DNA of 64,000 bases, taken from the NCBI GenBank assembly GCA_039586095.1, contig JBDHLB010000003.1:66969-130968 (forward strand), in the 5' to 3' direction. Position 1 is the stretch's first letter, and each line of letters opens with the position of its first letter. The notes under the pieces are model-generated. The model saw only the letters and a list, made by a program, of their open reading frames with translations, ran no database searches and had not been told where the DNA came from. The stretch comes from JBDHBD01 sp039586095. GTDB taxonomy: Bacteria; Gemmatimonadota; Gemmatimonadetes; Palauibacterales; Palauibacteraceae. Shown in pieces: positions 18,707-26,174 of the stretch. The position numbers and the translations under genes are program-made.

Positions 18707-19237
18707 TTAGGCCCCTTCCCCGCGGTCCGCCCCTTCCGCCACCGCCCTCACCGCCTCGACCATGCTCTGGTATCCGGTGCAGCGACAAAGATTTCCGGAC
18801 AGCGCCTCGCGGATCTCGGGCTCATCCGGATCGGGGTTCTCTTCGAGAAAGGGAATCAGGGTGAGGAGCACGCCGGGGGTGCAGAAGCCGCACTGCAGGG
18901 CGTGGGCCTCGTGGAAGGCCGCCTGCAGCGGGTGAAGGGGCGCCTCCTCGGCCACCCCCTCCGTGGCGGCGGCTGCCCCGTGCGCCCCGTCCGCCAGCCC
19001 CTCCACGGTCGTGAGCTCTGCGCCGTCGGCCTGAACGGCGAACATCAAACAGGAACGAACCGCTTCGCCGTTCATCAGCACGGTACACGCACCACAGACG
19101 CCGTGCTCGCACCCGACATGCGTGCCGGTCAGCTCGAGATCCTGTCGGAGGAAATCACTCAGGAGGAGGCGCGGTTCGACCGACCGCTCGTGACGAACGC
19201 CGTTCACCGTCAGCTGGATCGTGTGAAGCTCGCGCAC
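18707..19237 (-). CDS. [2Fe-2S] small subunit of a molybdenum hydroxylase (CoxS/XdhC-like)
   Basis: The 176-residue protein has both [2Fe-2S] motifs: the plant-ferredoxin type GCEHGVCGACTVLMNG with its fourth Cys in VRSCLMF (about 40-65), and the four-helix type CGFCTPG with CRCTGY (about 110-150). It passes electrons from molybdenum to FAD. The GTG at 19237 was chosen because the conserved IQLTVNG strand follows within a few residues; 48 more upstream codons are open but look non-coding. It is the first hydroxylase gene of the operon, 165 bases downstream of the NCS2 permease. Confidence 0.88.
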   Translation of the reverse strand: MRELHTIQLTVNGVRHERSVEPRLLLSDFLRQDLELTGTHVGCEHGVCGACTVLMNGEAVRSCLMFAVQADGAELTTVEGLADGAHGAAAATEGVAEEAPLHPLQAAFHEAHALQCGFCTPGVLLTLIPFLEENPDPDEPEIREALSGNLCRCTGYQSMVEAVRAVAEGADRGEGA

Positions 19238-19402
19238 GCGCTGGCTCCGCTCTCTATCGGACCGATTGTCCCCCGTCGCTCCTGACCGGAGGCCGCTGCG
19301 GGTCTCCGCCGGGCGAAGGGATGCGACGCGGACAGAAGAACAGGTTAGATGCCCGCAGCGGCGCTGGCAATCGAGTGCCACGCGTCCTCGCGGTGGCAGG
19401 TG

Positions 19403-20794
19403 TCAGGGCGTTTCGGCGTCACCCTGGCGTGGTACGAGGTTGAGTGCCGCATGAAGCCCGACTCCCAATAGAACGGCGAGCACCACCTCGTTCGCGATCA
19501 GAATTCCCACGATCGTCGGCAAGGCTTCGATCCATTCCCTCCCGAGCGAGAACCGGAGGTAGGAGGGCAGGCCGATGGCCAATATCAACGTCGTGCCGAC
19601 AACCAGATGATTTTCAGTCGTCCGCGGCGCCGCCTGCAGGAGCCGGATGGCCGACACGGCGATCATCCCGCACACGATGACGAACACGCCGCCCAGCACA
19701 GACCTTGGCATAGCGACCAGCAGCGCGCCGAACTTGGGGCTGAGCCCGTACAGGAGAAGGAACACAGCCGCGATCTGCACCACGAATCGACTCGCCACCC
19801 GTGTGGCCGCGATGATCCCGATGTTCTGCGTGTAGCTCGTGCAGGGAAGTCCTCCGAAAACGGAAGCCAGGGCGCTTCCGAGCCCCTCGGCGAAGATGCC
19901 ACGGTTCATGTGTCGAACCGTGTAGGGCTCGTCCGTGACGGCGCACGTGGCCGCGTAGTCGCCGAGCGATTCGACCATCGACCCGAAATACCCGGCCAGC
20001 ACGGCGAGGATGGCGGCGCCGGCGAACTCCCACCCGAAGCCCGGACCGCCGTACGGGAACAGCCCTGGGAGAGAGATCCACGCTTTCTCGGACACGAGCG
20101 CCCAGTCGACTTGGCCGAGCGCACCTCCGAGGCCGAGCCCGACCACCCAGATGGAGAGAAAGATCGAAGCTCGCGCCAGGATTCCGCCGAACACGCTTCG
20201 CCCCAGCACCTGGAGCGCGAAAACGAGCGCGATCACGGCCGCGGCGAGCAGAAAGTTCAGCACGTCGCCGTCGCCGACCAGCAGTCGGATGGCCACCTGA
20301 CCGAGCGCCAGCGCGATCGTGAGCACGACCGTACCCGCCACCACCGGCGGGAAGAGACGGCGCAGCATGCTGAGCACGCGTGACCCGCCGACGGCCATCT
20401 CCACCAGGCCGCCGACGAACGCGCCGCCCCACATCGCGGCGGGCCCCAGCTGCCCGGCGACCGGAGCGAGCGTGCCGGTCAGCGTGGCCGATGGACCCTG
20501 AATGATCGGCAGCCGATTGCCGATCGTCGTCTGCAGCAGGGTGGCGACGCCCATCGAGAACAGGCAGAAGTTGATGAACCGTGCCTCTTCGGAGGCGGAC
20601 ATGCCGATCGCGGCAGCTACGGCCAGCGGCAGCACGAAGGGTGAGATGTCGACCAGTGTATGCTGCCACCCGTAGAGGAGCGACTCCCACCAGGTGGACG
20701 GCCGCTCATCGATCCGATAGATGGGATCTGCCACCTTCGGCAGCTCGTCCCATACCGGTACGTCGCTGGCTGGGGTCATGGGGCGCCGCGCCAT
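19403..20794 (-). CDS. NCS2 (NAT) family xanthine/uracil permease
   Basis: A 463-residue protein with about 14 hydrophobic segments. It has the NAT signature QNIGIIAATRV near residue 315, preceded by the conserved GSMVESLGDYAATC near 265 whose Glu lies at the substrate site in UraA and UapA. The family imports uracil, xanthine, urate or other nucleobases with protons or sodium. It is the promoter-proximal gene of the minus-strand catabolic operon. An alternative ATG lies five codons inside, at 20779. Its signature does not let me decide between purine and pyrimidine. Confidence 0.87.
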   Translation of the reverse strand: MARRPMTPASDVPVWDELPKVADPIYRIDERPSTWWESLLYGWQHTLVDISPFVLPLAVAAAIGMSASEEARFINFCLFSMGVATLLQTTIGNRLPIIQGPSATLTGTLAPVAGQLGPAAMWGGAFVGGLVEMAVGGSRVLSMLRRLFPPVVAGTVVLTIALALGQVAIRLLVGDGDVLNFLLAAAVIALVFALQVLGRSVFGGILARASIFLSIWVVGLGLGGALGQVDWALVSEKAWISLPGLFPYGGPGFGWEFAGAAILAVLAGYFGSMVESLGDYAATCAVTDEPYTVRHMNRGIFAEGLGSALASVFGGLPCTSYTQNIGIIAATRVASRFVVQIAAVFLLLYGLSPKFGALLVAMPRSVLGGVFVIVCGMIAVSAIRLLQAAPRTTENHLVVGTTLILAIGLPSYLRFSLGREWIEALPTIVGILIANEVVLAVLLGVGLHAALNLVPRQGDAETP

Positions 20795-20816
20795 CCGGTG
20801 GATACGAGGCCAGGTC

Positions 20817-23096
20817 CTACGCCGTAAAACTCATGCGGCGCAGCAGGCCCTCGAAACGCGGGTCGTCTCGTATCGCGTCGAACCAGGGACCGACCTTCAT
20901 GTAGAACAGCAGGTTCTTCTGCAGGACGAACAGGCGCCAGGATCGATCCGCCAGCGATTCCTCCAGATGCTCGAAGGCGCGGTCCGCGTCGCCCAGCAAT
21001 GCATAGATAATGCCGTGCACGGTGGGATCGTACCACTCTTCCTTCAGCTCGCTCAAGGCGGCGAGCGCCTCAGCCCGCTTGCCGGCCACCGCGTGGATCT
21101 CCGCCTTGGCGAACCCCCAATACGGTACGTCGGGCCGCAGCTCGACCACCTTTTCGAACGCGTCGAGCGCTTCCTGGTCGCGTCCCAACAGCGGCAGGAG
21201 GAGGATGAGCCAGGCATAGGCCGAAAAGAAGCGCGGCTCCAGGTCGACCGTGTGGCGAAAATCAGCCAGGGCGCCCGCGTAGTCACGGGCCATGAAGCGA
21301 ACGATCCCCGTCGTGACGCGGATCGCGTGCGACAGCGGGTCCAGCTCCCCGGCGCGCAATACCTGCTCCCGCGCCTCCTCGTGGCGGCCCAGGGCAGCGA
21401 GTAGTGTGGCGTACCACTGATGGGCCGTGGCGTAGTTGGGGTCTAGCTCGATCGCCCGGAGGTACTCCTCCTCCTCTGCCTTCCAGTCCCGTTCCGTGCG
21501 GAGGATCTGGCCCCGTGAGGCGTGCGCCGACGCCAGCCGCTCGTCGAGCTCCAGCGCTCGATCGACGGCGACTCTCGCTTTCGTCAGCGCCTCGACCTCG
21601 GGCATGTATCCGTACGAACCCAGGAGGAGATACGTATCCGCCAGCCCGGCGTACGCGGGGGCATACATGGGATCCCGCCCGATCGCGCTCCGGAATTTCT
21701 CCTCGGCGTCCTCCAGGCCGACCCGAGTCCGCCGATTCCACGAATACCGCCCCTTGATGTAGAGTTCGTGGGCCTCGACGTCCTGTGTCGGAAGCCGCTG
21801 GATCATCGAGAGCTCGCTGGTTGAGATGGTCGCGTGAAGCGCCTCGGCGATTCGCTGTGCGACCTCGCTCTGGATCGCGAAGATGTCCGTAACCTGGCGA
21901 TCGTATGTTTCCGCCCACAGGTGGTCGTCGGTTGCCGCGTCGATCAGCTGGCTGACGATCCGGACGCGATCCCCTGACCGTCGCACGCTCCCCTCGAGCA
22001 CGGTCGCCACGTTGAGCTGTTCGCCGATCTCCTTGAGCGTAAGATCCGTGTCCTTGTATCCCATGACCGAGGTCCGGGAAATCACCTTCAGGTCATGGAT
22101 CTTGGACAGGTGGGCGATGATGTCTTCGGTGATCCCTTCGCTGAAGTACTCCGTGTGCTCGTCACGATTCAGATTCTGGAGCGGGAGAACCGCGACGGAC
22201 TTGCTGTGAGGAGCGCCCGGCGTCGCGCGCGTGAACCGCGCTTGCAGTCGTGAGAGCCAGCTTCGCCCGGCGCCCGCCGCTCGTGAAGCCGCGGGGGTAG
22301 CCCTGCGCCCCTCGCTCGCAGACTTGAGGGCTTCACTGAACGCCGCCGCGCTCGGCCAACGATCCTCGGGCTCCGTCTTCAGCGCCCGCTCGAGCACCGC
22401 TCTCAGCTCGTCCGGAACACCCGCCCAGCGGGACTGCGGACGCGCATCTCCGCGCCATGGGTATCCTGTAAGCGCTTCGTACAGAACTGCGCCCAGCGAG
22501 TAGATGTCCGCCCTGGCCGTGGCGCCGCCCAGGTACTGCTCTGGCGCCATGTAGGCCGGCGTACCGACGACGACGCCGCTGCGGGTGAGCGTATCCCCGC
22601 CGAAATCGGTGATTGCCTTGGCGATGCCAAAATCCGCGACGACGGCCGCGTCCTCACCGCACAGGATGTTCGCCGGTTTGATGTCCCGGTGAACGACACC
22701 GCGCCGGTGCGCATACTCGAGCGCCCGCGCGACGTCTCGTCCGATGCGTACGACGTGGGCAGCCGGAAGCTTTCCCACCCGATCCAGCTTGTTGCGCAGG
22801 TTCTCTCCCTCGACGAACGGCATGATGAAGTAGACGAGATCTCCGGCCACGCCTGAGTCGAGAAGCGGCAGGATGTGAGGGTGCTGGAGGTTGGCCGTGA
22901 CGTGGATTTCTCGCCTGAAGCGCGCCGGAGCGAGGTGGGAGGTCAGATCGGGGTGGATCGTCTTGATCGCCACCGGTCGTCCGTGCTTCCGATCACGGGC
23001 ACGGTAGACGGTTCCCATCCCGCCTTCCCCGATCAGCGTATCGAGCTCGTAGCGATCGCCCAGCTCGGCGTGGAGGATTTCGTGCGGATCAGGCAT
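20817..23096 (-). CDS. Ser/Thr protein kinase fused to a TolB-like domain and TPR repeats
   Basis: The 759-residue protein starts with a PknB-type kinase (about 15-280): glycine loop GEGGMGTVYRARD, VAIKTI lysine, HRDIKPANIL catalytic loop, DFGIAK and GTPAYMAPEQ, so it should be active. Residues about 315-440 are a TolB/FlgO-like domain (SVAVLPLQNL, LKVISRTSVMGYKD, VATVLEGSVRRSGDRVRI). The rest is TPR repeats (APAYAGLADTYLLLG, YATAHQWYATLLAALG). There is no clear transmembrane helix between kinase and TolB domain. The ATG at 23096 was chosen because the kinase fold begins soon after; the GTG-type frame upstream adds 12 basic residues. Its C-terminal half resembles the protein at 1823-3685. The stop lies 22 bases beyond the permease start, but the regulatory link to the catabolic operon is unproven. 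Confidence 0.87.
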   Translation of the reverse strand: MPDPHEILHAELGDRYELDTLIGEGGMGTVYRARDRKHGRPVAIKTIHPDLTSHLAPARFRREIHVTANLQHPHILPLLDSGVAGDLVYFIMPFVEGENLRNKLDRVGKLPAAHVVRIGRDVARALEYAHRRGVVHRDIKPANILCGEDAAVVADFGIAKAITDFGGDTLTRSGVVVGTPAYMAPEQYLGGATARADIYSLGAVLYEALTGYPWRGDARPQSRWAGVPDELRAVLERALKTEPEDRWPSAAAFSEALKSASEGRRATPAASRAAGAGRSWLSRLQARFTRATPGAPHSKSVAVLPLQNLNRDEHTEYFSEGITEDIIAHLSKIHDLKVISRTSVMGYKDTDLTLKEIGEQLNVATVLEGSVRRSGDRVRIVSQLIDAATDDHLWAETYDRQVTDIFAIQSEVAQRIAEALHATISTSELSMIQRLPTQDVEAHELYIKGRYSWNRRTRVGLEDAEEKFRSAIGRDPMYAPAYAGLADTYLLLGSYGYMPEVEALTKARVAVDRALELDERLASAHASRGQILRTERDWKAEEEEYLRAIELDPNYATAHQWYATLLAALGRHEEAREQVLRAGELDPLSHAIRVTTGIVRFMARDYAGALADFRHTVDLEPRFFSAYAWLILLLPLLGRDQEALDAFEKVVELRPDVPYWGFAKAEIHAVAGKRAEALAALSELKEEWYDPTVHGIIYALLGDADRAFEHLEESLADRSWRLFVLQKNLLFYMKVGPWFDAIRDDPRFEGLLRRMSFTA

Positions 23097-23250
23097 GCCG
23101 GGGTCTCGACGACTCCTTCGCGGCGGCCGCAAGGCACGACGCTGTCACATGGGAACAAGGCCTGGCGGCGGTCAATCGACGAAATGTAGGCAAGGCGGGC
23201 GGAGGATCAAAACAGCGCGGGGCCGAGCCGCCCCCAATTGCCAGCCGACC

Positions 23251-23760
23251 TCACATTCCGGACCACAGCGTGAAGCCCAGCTTGACCACGATGGCCCAAT
23301 CATCGGGGTCGAACGGTTGCCACGAGGCCAGCGTAACGAGGGCAGTACGGGGGATGGGGAGAAACACGACCAGAGAATTCGTGAGCTGGAACTCGGGACG
23401 GTAATCGGTGACCGGCAGCATCACGAACCCCGGTCCGATGGATGAGCTAAGCCCGAACGTCTTGGGGGGCACGAAAACGTACTGATACTCGGCCGCGACG
23501 ATCACCGTCGGCCTCTCCGTGATGTCGGCGTCCGTCCACGAGATGGTGGTATAGGGACGGAAGTCGGCGATGTAGGGCGGCCCCGCCGCGTGCAGCTCGA
23601 GCACGGTGAACGTGTTCGAAGGAACGACTAGCGCCCCCACCCCGAGCGTGACGAGTTGCGCCTCCGCGTCGTCGGGTCCGAACAGCAGAGCGAGGCCCAG
23701 AAGCATCATTGCACGTCGCATCAGCACTCGGGTCCAGCTTCGGCCGTCAGAGTTCATCAT
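23251..23760 (-). CDS. Secreted beta-rich protein of unknown function
   Basis: About 169 residues with an N-terminal signal peptide (MRRAMMLLGLALLFGPDDAEAQ, cleavage likely after AEAQ). The mature part has alternating hydrophobic and polar residues with aromatic ends (TVIVAAEYQYVFVP, TNSLVVFLPIPRTALVTL), compatible with a small beta structure or outer-membrane protein. Starts at 23760, 23757 and 23721 are all possible; the first two ATG codons lie 19 bases after the ICMT-like stop. It ends the GT2-ICMT gene set. I do not recognise the family. Confidence 0.6.
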   Translation of the reverse strand: MMNSDGRSWTRVLMRRAMMLLGLALLFGPDDAEAQLVTLGVGALVVPSNTFTVLELHAAGPPYIADFRPYTTISWTDADITERPTVIVAAEYQYVFVPPKTFGLSSSIGPGFVMLPVTDYRPEFQLTNSLVVFLPIPRTALVTLASWQPFDPDDWAIVVKLGFTLWSGM

Positions 23761-23779
23761 CACAGGAGATTCTCGAGGT

Positions 23780-24340
23780 TCAATAGATAAACGGTATGAA
23801 TCGCTTCGTGTTCTGCATATAGACTCTGTACGCCGGCCCGAAGTACTCGGTGTTCTCACGCTCCTCGAAAGTGGCTGTCGCGTGCAGAAAGCCGGTGGCC
23901 AAGGCAGCGAGCCCGGCGGCCTCCCAGGACGGTCTCTTGAGGAACACGCCCCACGCGAGAAGCAATAGCGACGTGTACATCGGGTGCCGGATGAGCTTGT
24001 AGACACCCGTCGTGACCAGATGTGTGGTCTTCTCGATTCCGATTAGTGTCCCATCCGTGGAGCCTCGATCACCCGGCCTACCCTCCCTGCGAAGCTGACG
24101 CACGGCCGGGAACAGTGGAACCAGAGAAGCCACTAGCAGGAACCAGGACGCGATCTGGTGAGGAGCAAGCGGTTCTCCGAACCACTGAGCGAAACTTTCG
24201 AAGCTGAGGACTATCAAGGCGAGGATGCACTCCCAAGCGAAGAACCGGTAGAAGCCATGGGAGCGCGGGGCCGTCAGCGAGCCTCGAGAGATGTAGGCGA
24301 CTACTGCGGACAGCACGACGAAGACTGCCAGGCGCGTCAC
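23780..24340 (-). CDS. Isoprenylcysteine/phospholipid methyltransferase-like membrane protein
   Basis: A 186-residue protein with about four membrane helices and the ICMT/PEMT C-terminal signature: TTGVYKLIRHPMYTSLLLLA near 110 (the RHPMY motif binds SAM) and FEERENTEYFGPAYRVYMQN near 157. Such enzymes methylate lipids or prenylated cysteines at the membrane. It starts at a GTG four bases after the glycosyltransferase stop, so the two are cotranscribed and may modify the same lipid. The substrate is not evident. Confidence 0.78.
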   Translation of the reverse strand: MTRLAVFVVLSAVVAYISRGSLTAPRSHGFYRFFAWECILALIVLSFESFAQWFGEPLAPHQIASWFLLVASLVPLFPAVRQLRREGRPGDRGSTDGTLIGIEKTTHLVTTGVYKLIRHPMYTSLLLLAWGVFLKRPSWEAAGLAALATGFLHATATFEERENTEYFGPAYRVYMQNTKRFIPFIY

Positions 24341-24344
24341 CTGC

Positions 24345-25556
24345 TCACTCCGGCGTGTCCGCTCTGGCCGATTCTCCCTTTCGACTCAGCCTGGCGCCCA
24401 GATCGACCCGGTACGTACGTCCACGCCAGTCGACTTCCGGCTTGAGCAACATGGACAGTCCGATCGGAATCACGGTCGGAAACGGCACCCAGGCCATCCC
24501 GGCGTACCGGAAGGGAACGGGTGCTCCGCCGTAGACGCGGTTCAGTCGCAGTTGGTGAAGCCCCTCGGCGGCCAGCACGACGGCAGGCGGGAGTGCTGCC
24601 CATGCGGGCCCGGTCGCCAGCGCGGCGATGGCGAGAGCGAGCGAAGCGAAGAAGCTGACGGCACGGAAGACGAGTGGCCACACGAAGTCGGCCGGCATGC
24701 CACCTCTCCCGAAGAACAGCCAGCGACGCCAGAGCCTGAGAAAGTCTCCGAAACCCAAGCCGTAGTTGATGATATGGAGCGGGTGGGTGCCTATGATGTT
24801 GCGATACCCCGCATCCACGATGCGGGCTCCCAGGTACATGTCGTCCACCAGTTGACCCGCGGCACACTCGACCCCGCCAATTGCCGCGAGCGCCTCCCTG
24901 CGGAACACCATGAGCTGGCCGACCAGAAAGGGGAGTTCTCGGTGCTCGCCGGCTTTGACCTCCATGTTGGCGAGTGCGTACGCGTTCAGGATGATGTGAT
25001 GGGCGACGTCCCCGGGAGTGCGCGGTGGGCTGGGCGTGACAGCCGGCGCGAAAGCGGCACCCGCCCGTTCATCGGCGTCGAGGTGCTCGATCAGATTCAT
25101 GAGGACCTGTGTGTCGGGTCGACTGTCTGAATCTCCGAAGCCGATGTACTCGCCCGAGGCTTCCGCCTCCCCCGCGATCATGTTGTTGATCTTGCCGGTG
25201 ACGTCGACCGGCGGCTTCCCGGCGAACACGATGCGCGCGGCACCGTGCCCTCCGCTTCGCCGGTGCTGCTCGATCGCATCCCGGGCGAGCGCGCACGCGG
25301 GATCATTCTCGTCCTCGAACACGAAGATTGTCTCGATCTCGCCGGGATAGCCCGTATTCAACGCCGCCCGGAAGTTCTCCGCCTGTTCGACGTCCGCGCC
25401 CTTCACGGGCCGTACGACGGTGACCGACGGGTAGGCACGAAGGCGCGGCGGTCTCTCCGTCTCTCGACGGTGAAGACCGCGAACGGCTTCCCGATGGCTC
25501 AGGACGAGATGAACCAGGAATCCGATGGAAACCAGCGTGACGACCGCAACGAACAC
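24345..25556 (-). CDS. GT2-type glycosyltransferase, ceramide glucosyltransferase/HpnI-like
   Basis: A 403-residue protein with an N-terminal membrane anchor (1-20), a glycosyltransferase-2 domain and C-terminal membrane helices (about 275-370). Catalytic signatures: VVRPVKGADVEQAENFRAAL, GFGDSDSRPD (DxD region), GQLVDDMYLGARIVDAGYRN (acid/base Asp) and LWRRWLFF, which replaces the (Q/R)xxRW motif. This layout fits ceramide glucosyltransferases (GT21) and the hopanoid-lipid enzyme HpnI. GGAGG precedes the GTG start. No hpn gene is nearby, so a glycolipid other than a hopanoid is as likely. Confidence 0.8.
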   Translation of the reverse strand: MFVAVVTLVSIGFLVHLVLSHREAVRGLHRRETERPPRLRAYPSVTVVRPVKGADVEQAENFRAALNTGYPGEIETIFVFEDENDPACALARDAIEQHRRSGGHGAARIVFAGKPPVDVTGKINNMIAGEAEASGEYIGFGDSDSRPDTQVLMNLIEHLDADERAGAAFAPAVTPSPPRTPGDVAHHIILNAYALANMEVKAGEHRELPFLVGQLMVFRREALAAIGGVECAAGQLVDDMYLGARIVDAGYRNIIGTHPLHIINYGLGFGDFLRLWRRWLFFGRGGMPADFVWPLVFRAVSFFASLALAIAALATGPAWAALPPAVVLAAEGLHQLRLNRVYGGAPVPFRYAGMAWVPFPTVIPIGLSMLLKPEVDWRGRTYRVDLGARLSRKGESARADTPE

Positions 25557-26174
25557 TCGACCCTCCCGGCCAGTTCGACGGACAAACTCTCACAAATCGC
25601 TCCCTGCCGGTAGTCACGATGCTCCTCAGCGACCAGATTCCCAACCAGGCCCACCGGAGGCCACGGCCGTTCGGTGCACCGAACGGCGTGCGTGTCGTGC
25701 TCCGATGATCGAGGAGCAGGCGGGCCGACGAGTCGCAGGTTCCACCGGTCGCTCGTGCTGTGCCGTGCGATTGCGGGTTTGCCCGCTCTCGCTGAGTACT
25801 TCGCGGCCGTCTCTCTTCCTCTGTCGGATGTCGTGGCCTGCCTGGCGATCGCCGCTCGGGTGGCGACCGCCGGCGGCAACACGAGGCGGGGGGGGATTGT
25901 CGATCGCGGCGGGCTAGCAGAAGGGCCGCCTCGCCCGGCTGACCCGCGCGCTGTGCCCGCTTGCCGGGGCCGCTTCTCAAGAGTTACATGAGGTCTCTTC
26001 CCCTAGTACGCAGGCCGGTGTTTCCCGAGCCATCAGACAGCCTCGAGCGCATCTTGCGCCGGCGCGACCTCATGGGGTTTACGGGGGTAGCCATCTGCGA
26101 TGCCGACGATGCCGCGGCGGTCGCAAACCGAACTCTGAACTGGAATGATGCAACGCGAGCGTGGAACAGCTGTG
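25557..26174. other. Long divergent intergenic region without a convincing gene
   Basis: These 618 bases separate the GT2 gene (-) and the metalloprotease gene (+). Open frames exist on both strands, but their translations are Arg/Ser/Pro/Ala-rich, lack any domain and look like high-G+C noise. The notable element is the long perfect palindrome at 25666-25687. Promoters for both flanking genes must lie here; no clear -35/-10 pair stands out. Confidence 0.5.
25666..25687. promoter_or_regulatory. 22-bp perfect palindrome, possible operator
   Basis: The half-site GCCGTTCGGTG (25666-25676) is followed directly by its exact reverse complement (25677-25687), with no spacer. It lies 110 bases upstream of the GT2 gene and about 490 upstream of the metalloprotease gene. 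There is no T tract, and a hairpin would lack an unpaired loop, so a binding site for a dimeric regulator is more likely than a terminator. No candidate regulator gene is adjacent. Confidence 0.5.

Noticed and set aside
16551..18710. 719-codon open frame on the plus strand
   Set aside because: It lies fully opposite the molybdenum hydroxylase large subunit, which has all catalytic motifs; the plus-strand product has no recognisable fold.
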